Origin: Kineosporia rhizophila
GTDB lineage: Bacteria; Actinomycetota; Actinomycetes; Actinomycetales; Kineosporiaceae
Assembly: GCF_021277265.1 (NCBI RefSeq)
Contig: NZ_JAJSOH010000030.1
Location: 36,798 to 100,797 of the forward strand
Reading direction: 5' to 3'
DNA: 64,000 bases
In this document: piece after piece, positions 26,101-34,311 of the stretch
Layout: each line of letters opens with the position of its first letter
Numbering within the stretch: position 1 is the stretch's first letter
Program-made: the position numbers and the translations under genes
Notes under the pieces: model-generated
Seen by the model: only the letters and a program-made list of their open reading frames with translations
The model's database searches: none
Told to the model about the DNA's origin: nothing

Positions 26101-26274
26101 GTCGGGGGCCGCGCCGGAGTAGGTGGCGGTGACGAACGCCGCCGGGAACTCCAGCGAGGGCAGGAGCTGCTGTTTGAGGGACGGGATGGCCAGGAGGCCG
26201 AACCCGGTGATGGCTAGCGACACCAGCAGGACCAACGCACGGTTGGCCAGGCTGAGCCGGGTCAGGACGGACAT
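23140..26274 (-). CDS. RND-family efflux transporter (AcrB/HAE1-like)
   Basis: A 1044-residue inner-membrane pump of normal RND length. It has an N-terminal membrane helix, two large extracytoplasmic loops, and two blocks of membrane helices (about residues 335-540 and 850-1010). The proton-relay helix carries IAIGRVVDDSIVVLENIKRH with the paired aspartates. The C-terminal tail is lysine/alanine-rich. The C-terminal block holds the family sequence TNAIVLIDLVNQYRREGMP. RND pumps export drugs, lipids or detergents using proton force; no membrane-fusion partner gene is adjacent. A TetR gene lies 51 bases upstream on the same strand and probably controls it. Confidence 0.92.
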   Translation of the reverse strand: MSVLTRLSLANRALVLLVSLAITGFGLLAIPSLKQQLLPSLEFPAAFVTATYSGAAPDTVESQLVEPLEGAVRGVPGVTGVVSTASEGFATVQVELEYGTNIDQASNRMQTAITRISSQLPDGADPQVLAGSTDDFLPAVLLSASGGDTTALADKLEQLVVPEINEIDGVRTAEVTGAPDRQVVITPDPAKMAKAKVDAQAITTALSSAGTAVPAGSVADGTQSLTVQVGGAISTIEQLRKVFVGAVPLESIASVESVDVPPTSLTRTDGQNSLGISVTSTPDGNPVDISHAIQDNLDEWKAALGQDAQLVTVFDQAPFIEQSVESLATEGVLGLVMAVIVILVFLTSIRSTLVTAVSIPLSVLAALIVMWVDGISLNVLSLGGLTIAIGRVVDDSIVVLENIKRHLEYGEEKIHAITTAVREVAGAITASTITTVAVFLPLTLVGGIIGELFQPFGITVSVALLASLLVSLTIVPVLAFWFLKQPSAEQLEHADEIRVAAEEKERKSFLQRMYVPVIHFAVDKRWTRWTTVGVSVVILAATLAMVPLLKTNFLDQSGQNTINVTQTLPAGTSLQTTDAAAKKVEQVLSQEGELESYQATVGGGAIPGLGGNANSATFSLTVNEDAEIEEVTTRLEDRIGALKDVGDVVVGGAQGGFGASDIQVQVQAGDAEVLSQASEQVREAVAEVTELKDVTSDLSEEIPRVEVEVDPEAAAAAGLTEQAVGGLVSNAFRGSQAGQVTIDGVQQNIVISSGTEAPATIADVRKIQIPTAQGPVRLSEIAVVREQPGPVQVTRIDGARSATVSGTPTNPDNLGAATSSVTEKLDALELPAGASYTIGGASAEQEEAFGQLGLALLAAIVIVFVVMVATFRSLVQPLVLLVSIPFAATGAIILLLLTNTPLGVAALIGMLMLVGIVVTNAIVLIDLVNQYRREGMPLQQAVVEGGRHRLRPILMTALATIFALLPMAVGLTGHGGFISQPLAVVVIGGLTSATVLTLVLVPSLYTLVEGGKEKRAAKRAAKKAKKAGNDQDPAPAEPVTAGHA

Positions 26275-26285
26275 GCCTGCGCTCT

Positions 26286-26329
26286 CTTGTCTGGGGGAAG
26301 GGGCCAGCTTGTCTGGGGCAAGGGGCTAG
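26286..26329. repeat. Two tandem 22-bp repeats upstream of the RND gene
   Basis: Two adjacent copies (26286-26307 and 26308-26329) of a 22-bp unit beginning CTTGTCTGGGG and ending AAGGGGC(C/T)AG; they differ at two positions. They fill the space between the TetR stop codon and the RND start. They may be a regulator-binding array or a recent slippage duplication. No strong Shine-Dalgarno remains for the RND gene in this stretch. Confidence 0.6.
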
Positions 26330-27045
26330 GGAGTCGGGCGGGACGAGGGATCGGGACCGGCTTCGTTGCCGTCGGCGTGATGGCGGCCGGACCTGATCGC
26401 AATCGCCGGATCAGGTTCCTGAGGGGCCGGATCGGGGAACCCGGCGGCGAGCAGGTCGAAGGTCTCGGCCACGAGGACGGCCGCTTCGCCGGCCCGCCCG
26501 CCCTGGTGCCAGCGGCGCAGGGTGGCGTGGAAGGCGGAGGCCCCGACGAAGGCCAGCAGCCCGGGGAAGGCGTGGTCGGCCGGGACCCGCACCCGCTCGG
26601 CGATCACGTCGGCCAGGTTGGCCAGCGCGGTCTCGCTGCTGGCCATCAGCCGGGGGAAGAGCTCGGGGTTGCGCTCGAGCACCTTCATCCGCAGGGCGAA
26701 GACCTCGGGGTGGTGCTCGATCTGCTCCACCTCGTGCACCAGGCCGTACCGCAGCGCGGCCAGGGCGCTGAGCTCGGGCGGGGCGGCGCGCACCCGCTCG
26801 CACAGCCGCGCGGCCTCGTCGGCCTGATCGCTGACCAGGGCGTCTTCCTTGGTGGCGAAGTAGTTGAAGAAGGTGCGCTGGGAGACCCCGGCCGACTCGC
26901 TGATCGCCTCGACAGTGACGTGCTCGAAGCCGTAGTCGGCGATCAGGCTGAGGGCGGCGTGCACGAGGGCCTTGCGCGTGGCGACCTTTCGGCGCTCGCG
27001 CAGGCCCGGCACGCGAACGGCCTCGCCCCCACCCCCGTCGTCCAT
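26326..27045 (-). CDS. TetR-family transcriptional repressor
   Basis: A 239-residue regulator from ATG at 27045. The N-terminal helix-turn-helix is standard: RKVATRKALVHAALSLIADY, then FEHVTVEAISESAGVSQRTFFNYFATKEDAL. The ligand-binding C-terminal half is helical with no specific signature, ending in a disordered tail. It is upstream of and co-directional with the RND pump, the usual arrangement for a drug-responsive repressor. A perfect dyad just ahead of the gene (27066-27082) suggests autoregulation. Confidence 0.9.
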   Translation of the reverse strand: MDDGGGGEAVRVPGLRERRKVATRKALVHAALSLIADYGFEHVTVEAISESAGVSQRTFFNYFATKEDALVSDQADEAARLCERVRAAPPELSALAALRYGLVHEVEQIEHHPEVFALRMKVLERNPELFPRLMASSETALANLADVIAERVRVPADHAFPGLLAFVGASAFHATLRRWHQGGRAGEAAVLVAETFDLLAAGFPDPAPQEPDPAIAIRSGRHHADGNEAGPDPSSRPTP

Positions 27046-27065
27046 GCGACGAGAGTAGGGGGAAT

Positions 27066-27082
27066 CTTGCAGCCTCTGCAAG
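27066..27082. promoter_or_regulatory. Candidate TetR operator
   Basis: Perfect 7-bp inverted repeat CTTGCAG-CCT-CTGCAAG, followed at 27084-27089 by an additional TTGCAG half site. It lies 21 bases upstream of the TetR ATG, overlapping where its promoter should be. Size and symmetry suit a TetR dimer; binding is inferred. Confidence 0.55.
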
Positions 27083-27137
27083 TTTGCAGTTTATGAACGT
27101 TTCGCCAACGGGAGCTGAGCCGCCGCCCCCTGGTACC

Positions 27138-28826
27138 TCACCCTCGCCCGGACGACCCCGGGATCACGTCCGACACGCACGAAGGCGCGGTAACGATCTG
27201 GTCCTCGATCAGCCCCTGAGCCCGCGAGTGCGCGAGATTCCAGGCGTACCAGGGCCGGCCCCACGTCGTCGCGGACAGCACGCACCGCCGCACGTCCTTG
27301 GGCAGTTCCATCAGCGCCGGCACCGCATCCTCGGACAACTGCGACAGGTAGTAGGCGTCCAGGTCGTGTCCCTGCTCGAAGCGATGGACGTTGGCCGTGG
27401 CCACCAGCGCGTCCGGGCCGGCCACCGCCAGAGCCAGCAACCCCAGGCCGGCGGAACCGATGGCCAGCCGCGGCAGCCAGTCGGTGCGCCGCAGCAGCCA
27501 GGTCAGGCCCACCGCGAGCAGCAGAACAACCACCCACAGCTCGAAGGCACCGGCGTTCAGCCGGGCCACCGTCCAGCCGTACTCGTCCTGGTAGAGCCAC
27601 AACCGGCTGAGCGCCGACACGGCCAGCAGCAGGGTCAGCGCCAGCAGCGTGCCGGCCCCGGCCCCCAGAAGCCGCCGGTGCTTCCCGCCCGCCGAGCGCC
27701 CCGACCAGGCGATCAGCAGCAGCACCAGCACGGTGACCACGATCAGCTGCCCGAAGCCTTCCCGGGCCCGCGCCGCATGACCCACCGTCGAGCCACCGAA
27801 CAACTGCCCGGCCTCCACCGCCAGGAACGCCGCGATCGTGGCTGCGACCAGCACCAGCGGCACCATCCACTCGGCCGGGTGCCGGCCCTTCACCACACGC
27901 GACCGCTGCTTCAGGGTGCTCGAGGCGGCGAAGCCCAGCGCCAGCACGAACAGTGTCACCAGCACCAGAATGACCACCCGCCCCACCAGCAGGTCGGTCG
28001 GCGGCTCCTCGATCCGGAACCATTCCCCCACCGACGAGAGCAGGGACGCGAACTTGGCGTCCGCACTGGCCAGCAACGCCCCGATCACTCCCGCGCAGGC
28101 CACGCCCACTCCCACGCCGGTGAGCACCGCGACCGGAGCCTGGATCGGAAGACGCCGAGGAGTGTTGCGCTGCAGCGTGATCCCGGCCCACGGGACCGCC
28201 CGGATCACCGCCTCGAGCATCAGCGGCCCGGTCCCCAGAAGCGTGCTCCACTGCCGTACCCCCAGAGCGGCGGCGGCCGCGAGCGCAGCAGCGGCCAGTA
28301 CGCAGACGAACGCCAGCCATTCGCTGGCCCGCACCACCGACACCGCGCTCAGCAGCACCACGAGCACGACCAGAGCCACGCTGAACAGCCGCGAGTGCAC
28401 GTCGGTCACCGGCCTCGGCCGCACCGACAGCAGCACACCGCCCGCAATCAGCAGCGCGACCGCGAAGACGTTGATTCCCATCTCGGCGTCCGGGATCACC
28501 AGGGCCGCAACCGCTCCGGCCCCGACCGCCGCCAAGGGCAGAGCCAGCCGGGGCGGCGCCGGTTCGGCCCAGTGATCACGTGGCCAGATCGGAGGCAGCG
28601 GCTCCCCCGCCCCCGGACCCCAGGCCCCCGAGGAAACGGCCCCGGGAGAACCACCGGTCGCAGCCGTCGTCGTACTCGCCACCACGGTCCCCGTCACTGC
28701 CGGGCCCGTACCGGCAGTCGCCGAAGCGCTCCCCTGCGCGGCAGCACTCTTACCGGCGCCCGCCGAAGCATTCGCCGCCGCAGCACTTTCGGCCGCGGAA
28801 CCCTTTGCCTTTGGCCCATCGTTCAT
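27138..28826 (-). CDS. DUF4173/DUF4153-type polytopic membrane protein
   Basis: A 562-residue membrane protein. Residues 1-75 are an Ala/Ser/Thr/Gly-rich, probably disordered tail. About a dozen hydrophobic segments follow from residue 95 to 470. The conserved C-terminal part has the SALSRLWLYQDEYGWTVAR sequence and the DAYYLSQLSEDAVPAL stretch with a conserved-looking WGRPWYAWNLAHSRA near the end, features of the DUF4153/DUF4173 group. Function is unknown; some relatives sit with two-component systems. It follows the histidine kinase stop by 11 bases and is probably in the same operon. Confidence 0.8.
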   Translation of the reverse strand: MNDGPKAKGSAAESAAAANASAGAGKSAAAQGSASATAGTGPAVTGTVVASTTTAATGGSPGAVSSGAWGPGAGEPLPPIWPRDHWAEPAPPRLALPLAAVGAGAVAALVIPDAEMGINVFAVALLIAGGVLLSVRPRPVTDVHSRLFSVALVVLVVLLSAVSVVRASEWLAFVCVLAAAALAAAAALGVRQWSTLLGTGPLMLEAVIRAVPWAGITLQRNTPRRLPIQAPVAVLTGVGVGVACAGVIGALLASADAKFASLLSSVGEWFRIEEPPTDLLVGRVVILVLVTLFVLALGFAASSTLKQRSRVVKGRHPAEWMVPLVLVAATIAAFLAVEAGQLFGGSTVGHAARAREGFGQLIVVTVLVLLLIAWSGRSAGGKHRRLLGAGAGTLLALTLLLAVSALSRLWLYQDEYGWTVARLNAGAFELWVVVLLLAVGLTWLLRRTDWLPRLAIGSAGLGLLALAVAGPDALVATANVHRFEQGHDLDAYYLSQLSEDAVPALMELPKDVRRCVLSATTWGRPWYAWNLAHSRAQGLIEDQIVTAPSCVSDVIPGSSGRG

Positions 28827-28837
28827 GAGCCATCACG

Positions 28838-29935
28838 CTAGGACCGCCGCTGGGAGCGTTCCGGGGTGATCATGTGAGGATTCTGTGAAGGAATCTCCAC
28901 ACGAATCCGGCATCCGGCCCCGTCCGAGTCCACCACGTCGATCCGCCCGCCGTGCAGCACCACCACCCACCGCGCGATGGCCAGGCCCAGCCCCGTGCCC
29001 CCGTCCTGCCGTGAATCCCCCGGCTCCCCCGAGGCAAACCGCTCGAAGACGCTGTTCCAGCGTTCGCGGGGTATGCCCGGCCCGTTGTCGGTCACCTCGA
29101 GAACCAAACTTGAGGACGTTTGTCCCGCCCGCGCGCGGACGCTCACCTCTCCCCCGTCCCCGGCATGGCGGGAGGCGTTGTCCAGGAGATTGGTGAGCAC
29201 CTGGGCCATCCGCCGGGGATCGAGGTCGGCGACCAGGTCCGGCGGCACGTCGACGGTGATCGAGGCGCCAGGCCGGGCCAGTCTCACCTCGGCCACCACC
29301 GGCTGGACCAGGTCGTCCACCGGCACCGGCCTGCGGTGCAGGGTTTCGGCCCCGCCGTCGGTGCTGGCCAGAGTGAGGAAGTCGGTGAGCAGCCCACCCA
29401 GCCGCTCGACCTGCCCCAGCACCTCGGCCAGGGCCTCGGGATCAGCCGGGCGCACCCCGTCCACCAGGTTCTCGACCTGTGCGCGCAAAGCCGCCACGGG
29501 CGTCCGCAATTCGTGACCGACGTCGGCCAGCAACCGCCGACGCTGCCGGTCGGCCGCCTCCAGCTGCGTGGCCATCGTCGTGAAGGCCCGCGCCAGCTCG
29601 CCGACCTCGTCGCGGCTGTTGGTCTGCAGGGCCGGGAACGGCCGTCCCGCGGCCAGTTCGCGGGCCGCCGCCGTCATCTGGCGCAGGGGCAGGGTCATCC
29701 CGTGCCCCACCAGCTGGCTCACCACGAGCACGATCAGGCTGGCCCAGATCATCCCGTAGCGCACCCGCCAGCCCAGCACCACCACCGCGTACCAGGTGAC
29801 TCCGGCCGTGACCACCAGGTTCAGCCCGACCAGCAGGGCGAACTTGAGCTTGATCGAGGGCACCGGATCCAGGGGGCGCCAGCGGTCCCAGAAGCGCACG
29901 ATCCAGTCCCCGGCCGCCTGCCAGGTCCCGCTCAT
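28838..29935 (-). CDS. Sensor histidine kinase (OmpR/EnvZ-type partner)
   Basis: A 365-residue kinase. Two membrane helices (about 31-55 and 60-80) with almost no outside loop suggest sensing in or near the membrane. A HAMP segment follows (80-130), then the phosphoacceptor helix LLADVGHELRTPVAAL with His141, and a catalytic domain with N box (LLDNASRHA), G1 (VTDNGPGIP) and G2 (GGTGLGLAIARWVV). ATG overlaps the response-regulator stop as ATGA, so the pair is translationally coupled. The signal is unknown. Confidence 0.92.
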   Translation of the reverse strand: MSGTWQAAGDWIVRFWDRWRPLDPVPSIKLKFALLVGLNLVVTAGVTWYAVVVLGWRVRYGMIWASLIVLVVSQLVGHGMTLPLRQMTAAARELAAGRPFPALQTNSRDEVGELARAFTTMATQLEAADRQRRRLLADVGHELRTPVAALRAQVENLVDGVRPADPEALAEVLGQVERLGGLLTDFLTLASTDGGAETLHRRPVPVDDLVQPVVAEVRLARPGASITVDVPPDLVADLDPRRMAQVLTNLLDNASRHAGDGGEVSVRARAGQTSSSLVLEVTDNGPGIPRERWNSVFERFASGEPGDSRQDGGTGLGLAIARWVVVLHGGRIDVVDSDGAGCRIRVEIPSQNPHMITPERSQRRS

Positions 29936-30627
29936 GAAGGTTCCAGCGCATAGCCGACCCCGTGCACCGTTCGGATGCGTTCGGGGCCGATCTTGCGGCG
30001 CAGCGTCTTCACGTGCGAGTCGACGGTGCGCGAGGCGCCCGAGGTGGGCGGGTCGGGCCAGGCCCAGACCTCGGCCAGCATCTGTTCCCGGGTGACCACC
30101 CGCCCCGGCCGCTGGGCCAGGGCGTGCAGCAGGTCGAACTCGGTGCGCGTCAGGTGCACCTCCTGCCCGGAAAGCTCGACCCGGCGCCCACCGACGTCCA
30201 CCATCAGGCCCTTACCCAGGTCCAGTTGTTCCGACCGGGAGACCTTGGCGCGGGCCAGTTCCTCGGCCCGCTGCACCCGCCGCAGCAGTGCCCTCACCCG
30301 GGCCACCAGTTCGCGGGGGCTGAACGGTTTGGTGAGGTAGTCGTCGGCGCCGACGCCCAGCCCGATCAGCCGGTCGGTCTCGTCGGCGCGGGCGGTGAGC
30401 ATGAGCACCGGTACCGGGCGTTGTGCCTGAACCCGGCGGCACACCTCCAGGCCGTCGAGGCCCGGCAGCATCACGTCGAGCACCAGCAGGTCCACGCTGT
30501 CGTCGAAACGCTCTACCGCCACCCGCCCGTCGTGGCAGACCTCGACCGCGAACCCCTCCGCCTCCAGCCGGCGCCGCAGCGCATCGGCGATGACCGGGTC
30601 ATCCTCCACCACCAGAACACGCTGCAC
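29932..30627 (-). CDS. Winged-helix response regulator (OmpR/PhoB family)
   Basis: A 231-residue regulator. The receiver domain has the acidic pair DD at 9-10, phosphoacceptor Asp51 in LLVLDVMLPG and the conserved Lys in DYLTKPF. The C-terminal winged helix is typical (VHLTRTEFDLLHALAQRPGRVVTREQML, split by a short turn, and DSHVKTLRRKIG). GTG at 30627 (VQRVLVVEDD) is preferred because TACGTT at 30634-30639 sits 6 bases upstream, as for a leaderless transcript; an ATG at 30645 is the alternative. It is the first gene of an operon with the kinase and the DUF4173 membrane protein. Confidence 0.92.
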   Translation of the reverse strand: MQRVLVVEDDPVIADALRRRLEAEGFAVEVCHDGRVAVERFDDSVDLLVLDVMLPGLDGLEVCRRVQAQRPVPVLMLTARADETDRLIGLGVGADDYLTKPFSPRELVARVRALLRRVQRAEELARAKVSRSEQLDLGKGLMVDVGGRRVELSGQEVHLTRTEFDLLHALAQRPGRVVTREQMLAEVWAWPDPPTSGASRTVDSHVKTLRRKIGPERIRTVHGVGYALEPS

Positions 30628-30681
30628 AGGGCGAACGTACGGCATCCCGGCGGGCGGGTTCACGCCCGCCGGGAGAAGGAA

Positions 30682-31929
30682 TCAGTCGCGGCGGAACCAG
30701 TCCCGCAGCCGGTTGGCGGCCGCCGGACGGTCGCTGGGGTTCTGCGTTGCCGGCGGGTCGTCGGTCTCGCGGGGGCCGTCGGTCTCCGCGACCACCGGCA
30801 CCACGTCCTGCTCCCCCACCTCGGGTGAGGGGTGGTGCAGGTTGTGCTCGGGGGGCAGTTCCTCGGTGGGCTCGGAAAGCTGCTCGCGCAGGTAGCCCCA
30901 GATCACGGCGATCAGGCCGGCCACCGGCACGGCCAGGAGGCTGCCGACGATGCCCATCAGGCTTCCGCCGAGGGTCACGGCCAGCAGGATGACCGCCGCG
31001 TGCAGGCCCAGGCCCCGGCTCTGGATGATCGGCTGGAAGACGTTCCCCTCCAGCTGCTGCACCAGCAGGATGATGCCCAGCACGATCAGCGCCGCGGTGA
31101 AACCGTTGAACACCAGGGCGATCAGCACGGCCACGAAGCCCGCGAACAGCGCCCCGACGATCGGGATGAACGCGCCCAGGAAGGTCAGCACGGCCAGCGG
31201 CAGCACCAGCGGCACGCCGACCAGCCACAGCCCGATACCGATGAAGACGGCGTCGAGCAGACCGACGAACGCCTGCGAGCGCACGAACGAGCCGAGCATG
31301 TACCAGCTGCGGGTGGCCACGATCGGCACGTCCTGGGCCAGCCGGCCGGGCAGCTGCCGGGACAGCCACGGCAGGAAGCGGTAGCCGTCCTTCAGGAAGA
31401 AGAACATCAGGAACACCGCCAGAACGGCGGTGATCAGGCCGTTCACGATGGTGCTGACCCCGGTCAGGGTGACGCTGATGATGTCGCTGACGCTCTCCTG
31501 CACCCGCGCGACACCGGCGTCGACCGCCTCGTTGACCTGGTCGTCCTCGATGTTCAGGGGCGGCCCGGCCATCCAGTCACGGGTCTGCTGGATGCCCTGC
31601 TGCACACCGTCGGCCAGCTCCCCCGACTGCGAGGACACCGGCACCACGATCAGCACCACGGCCCCGGCCACGACCAGCAGGCCCAGGAGCGTGGTGACGC
31701 TCGCGGCCAGCGCGGCCGGCCAGCCGTGGTTGCGCAGGAAGCGCGAGACCGGCTCGGTCAGCGTGGTCAGCAGCAGAGCGATCACCAGCGGCCAGATCAC
31801 CGACCAGGACGCGTTCAGCACACGGATGAACATCCACAGGCCGAACAGCACCACCACGATCTTGGCGGTGCTCCAGGCGGCGGCAGTCAGCGCGCGGTTG
31901 GCTTTGGCGGCGCTCATTGAACTTGGCAT
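30682..31929 (-). CDS. AI-2E family transporter (PerM-like permease)
   Basis: About 415 residues from ATG at 31929; an upstream in-frame start at 31980 is possible. The layout fits the AI-2E/PerM family: three N-terminal membrane helices, a soluble region with SQSGELADGVQQGIQQTRDW, then helices including VFLMFFFLKDGYRFL and GALFAGFVAVLIALVF. A conserved stretch FQPIIQSRGLGLHAAVILLAVTLGG is also present, written here with its natural length of 25. Despite the name, many members are ion/proton exchangers. The C-terminal tail is acidic and disordered. No partner gene is evident. Confidence 0.86.
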   Translation of the reverse strand: MPSSMSAAKANRALTAAAWSTAKIVVVLFGLWMFIRVLNASWSVIWPLVIALLLTTLTEPVSRFLRNHGWPAALAASVTTLLGLLVVAGAVVLIVVPVSSQSGELADGVQQGIQQTRDWMAGPPLNIEDDQVNEAVDAGVARVQESVSDIISVTLTGVSTIVNGLITAVLAVFLMFFFLKDGYRFLPWLSRQLPGRLAQDVPIVATRSWYMLGSFVRSQAFVGLLDAVFIGIGLWLVGVPLVLPLAVLTFLGAFIPIVGALFAGFVAVLIALVFNGFTAALIVLGIILLVQQLEGNVFQPIIQSRGLGLHAAVILLAVTLGGSLMGIVGSLLAVPVAGLIAVIWGYLREQLSEPTEELPPEHNLHHPSPEVGEQDVVPVVAETDGPRETDDPPATQNPSDRPAAANRLRDWFRRD

Positions 31930-32044
31930 CACCGGCGGAGTCTGCACTGGTGACGGGCTGACCGCACTCTCGCAGGGCACTCGTTTGCCGTGTCTTGTCC
32001 AGGTCGTGACCTGAATGGATCATGTGCACCGGCGGACGGGCCCG

Positions 32045-32509
32045 TCAGCGCGGCTGGAGCACGACCACCGCCGTACGTCCCGGCCGCTGGGCGGCGTAGG
32101 CGTCGAGGTGAGGATCCAGTTCCAGCCACCGCGCCCACAGCCGCTCCCGTTCCGGCCCTTCCACCTCCCGGGCCAGCACCGGGCGACCTCGCCCGCCGGT
32201 TCCGGCCAGGTCGGCCACGGCCTCGGGCTGGGCGCGCAGGTTCAGCAGCCAGGCCGGATCGGGCGCGGCCACACCGTTCAGCGCCACCACGCACAGATCG
32301 GGCCCGTCGGCCAGGTACGAGAGCATGACCGACCGGGAATGCCCACTGTGACGGCCGGTCGTGGTGAGCCGCATCAGCCCCTCGTGCCCCGGCCGTTGCA
32401 CCCGCAGCCCTTTGCGCCCGCCGGTCAGGACGTACAGCCGCCGGTGGGAACGCCAGAACGAGCGCATCACCCAGCGAGGTGGAAGTTTCGGCGTCTTACT
32501 GGTGGCCAT
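32045..32509 (-). CDS. F420-dependent (DDN-type) nitroreductase family protein
   Basis: A 154-residue protein; ATG at 32509 has AAGGAG 7 bases upstream, favouring it over an in-frame ATG 15 codons further out. The core LMRLTTTGRHSGHSRSVMLSYL and WLLNLRAQPEAVADL resembles the split-barrel deazaflavin-dependent nitroreductase (Ddn) family of actinobacteria. Ddn-type enzymes use F420H2 to reduce quinones or nitroaromatics. The gene stands alone between the permease and the sigma factor. Confidence 0.82.
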   Translation of the reverse strand: MATSKTPKLPPRWVMRSFWRSHRRLYVLTGGRKGLRVQRPGHEGLMRLTTTGRHSGHSRSVMLSYLADGPDLCVVALNGVAAPDPAWLLNLRAQPEAVADLAGTGGRGRPVLAREVEGPERERLWARWLELDPHLDAYAAQRPGRTAVVVLQPR

Positions 32510-32566
32510 CGGTGCTCCTTGATCAGCGTCGCTCAGGACGCTACGCGCCGACAACGAGCGCTCACA

Positions 32567-33787
32567 TCAGGTACGGCCCTGATTCGCCCCCTGCGCATTG
32601 AGATAACGCTGTTCGGCGATGCTCGTGGCCAGCTCGGCCGCGCGCGCGTACTCGGCCCTGGCCGCCTGCTCCTGCCCGGCCGCCCGCAGCAGGTGCGCAT
32701 GTACAGCGTGAACGCGGTGCTGGCGCCGCAGCGCCGGATCCTCGAGCAGAGGCCTGATCATGGCGAGCGCCTCGGCCGGCCCCCGTGTTTCGGCGACCGC
32801 GACGGCGTGGTTCAGGGTGAGAACCGGGCTCGGCGTCAGCCGCTGCAGCATCTCGTACAGCAGGACGATCTGCGGCCAGTCGGTCTGCGCCGCGTCTTTC
32901 GCTTCGGCGTGCACCGCGGCGATGGCGGCCTGCAGTTGGTAGGGGCCGACCGGTCCGGTGGGCAGGGCGGTTTCGAGCAGATGGACGCCCTCGGTCACCA
33001 TCGCGCTGTCCCACCGGGTGCGGTCCTGGTCGGTCAGGGTGCGCAGGTTGCCGTCTGCATCCAGGCGCGCAGCCCGTCGGGCGTGGGTCAGGAGCATCAG
33101 GGCAAGCAACCCGGTGATCTCGGTGTCGGCGGGCAGCCGGGTGTGCAGCTGACGGGTGAGCCGGACGGCCTCGGCGGCGAGTGTGCTGTCGGTGAGCTCG
33201 GTGCCGGTGGTGGCGGTGTGGCCCTCGGTGAAGATCAGATAGAGGACGTGTGCCACGGCGCGGATGCGATCGGGCAGTTCGTGGGGTGGCGGGCTGGTGA
33301 AGCGGGCATCCGCCTGCCGTAGGCGGGTTTTGGCGCGGGTGATGCGGCGGGTCATGGTGGCCTCGGGCACCAGGAACGCTCGGGCGATCTGGGCGGTGCT
33401 CAGCCCGCCGACCGCCCGGAGGGTCAGGGCGACCTGCAGGTCGGGGCTGAGCGCGGGGTGGCAGCACAGAAGCAGCAGGGTCAGCGAGTCGTCCGTGTCC
33501 GGCGCGGCTTCCGGCCCCGGCTGTACGGCCAGACGTTCCTCCCGCCGCAGGCGGGCGTCCTCACTGCGCTTGTGATCGATCAGGCGCCGCTCGGCCACCC
33601 GGATCAGCCACCCCCGGGGACGCTCCGGGATCCCCTGCGCCGGCCACTGCACGTGCGCATCGGCCAGGGCCTCCTGCAGCGCGTCCTCGGCCGCCTCGAA
33701 GTCACCGAACTTGCGCACCAGCGCAGCCAGGACGTGCGGCGCACACTCGCGCCACACGTCCTCTGCTGTTGTGTCGGTCGGCGTCAC
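32567..33787 (-). CDS. ECF RNA polymerase sigma factor with C-terminal extension (ECF42-like)
   Basis: A 406-residue sigma factor. Region 2 is present near the N-terminus (FGDFEAAEDALQEALADAH; RPRGWLIRVAERRLIDHKR) and region 4 at about 130-175 (LRAVGGLSTAQIARAFLVPEATMTRRITRAK). The unusual 200-residue C-terminal extension is helical and includes the segments VLYLIFTEGHTATTG and LYEMLQRLTPSPVLTLNHAVA, typical of ECF42 proteins. GTG start overlaps the stop of the DGPF-domain gene as GTGA. In this group no anti-sigma gene is found; the DGPF partner is co-transcribed, as here. Confidence 0.9.
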   Translation of the reverse strand: MTPTDTTAEDVWRECAPHVLAALVRKFGDFEAAEDALQEALADAHVQWPAQGIPERPRGWLIRVAERRLIDHKRSEDARLRREERLAVQPGPEAAPDTDDSLTLLLLCCHPALSPDLQVALTLRAVGGLSTAQIARAFLVPEATMTRRITRAKTRLRQADARFTSPPPHELPDRIRAVAHVLYLIFTEGHTATTGTELTDSTLAAEAVRLTRQLHTRLPADTEITGLLALMLLTHARRAARLDADGNLRTLTDQDRTRWDSAMVTEGVHLLETALPTGPVGPYQLQAAIAAVHAEAKDAAQTDWPQIVLLYEMLQRLTPSPVLTLNHAVAVAETRGPAEALAMIRPLLEDPALRRQHRVHAVHAHLLRAAGQEQAARAEYARAAELATSIAEQRYLNAQGANQGRT

Positions 33788-34158
33788 TGCATCCCAGGGC
33801 GCAACTCGATCGTGCCCCCGGGCTGGGCGAACTGCGCCGCGATCTCCTCCGCGCGCTCGGGCGTGGCGGTGTCGATCACGAAGAACCCGGCCAGCTGCTC
33901 CTTGGCCTCGGCGTAGGGACCGTCGGTGACCAGGTGACCCTGCGGGCTCCACCCGTACAGCGTCGACGTGGCCGGGGCCGCGAGCGCCTCGGCGTGCACC
34001 AGTTCGCCGGACTCCGAGATCTCCCCCAGCAGGTCCTCGAACGCCTTGTCCGCCGCCTCGTGCTCCTCCGGGGGCAGCGCCTTGCCCTCCGGGGTGAAAC
34101 GTGAGGTGGGGTGGCCCCAGGGGTCGGGGTTGGAGTGGATCAGGATGACGTACTTCAA
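33784..34158 (-). CDS. DGPF-domain (YCII-related) protein, partner of the ECF sigma factor
   Basis: A 124-residue protein with the family motif as TDGPYAEAKEQLAGFFVID and the N-terminal strand KYVILIHSN. The start is a TTG at 34158 with AGGAG 6 bases upstream; no ATG or GTG fits. The stop overlaps the sigma factor start, so the two proteins are coupled. DGPF proteins are constantly linked to ECF42 sigma factors and may act as their sensor or target; their chemistry is not established. Confidence 0.88.
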   Translation of the reverse strand: MKYVILIHSNPDPWGHPTSRFTPEGKALPPEEHEAADKAFEDLLGEISESGELVHAEALAAPATSTLYGWSPQGHLVTDGPYAEAKEQLAGFFVIDTATPERAEEIAAQFAQPGGTIELRPGMQ

Positions 34159-34311
34159 GACTGGCTCCTGTCGCTCTGGGCTCGCCTCTGCCGCGGCCTC
34201 GAGGGTACGTCGGAGCCGGTGCTGCGATCCGGACACCTGCTCAGCCGATACCTTCCCCGGTGGACGCAACCGCAGGACAGCCGTCCGGAGTCCGGTGTGG
34301 AAAGGGTGCTC

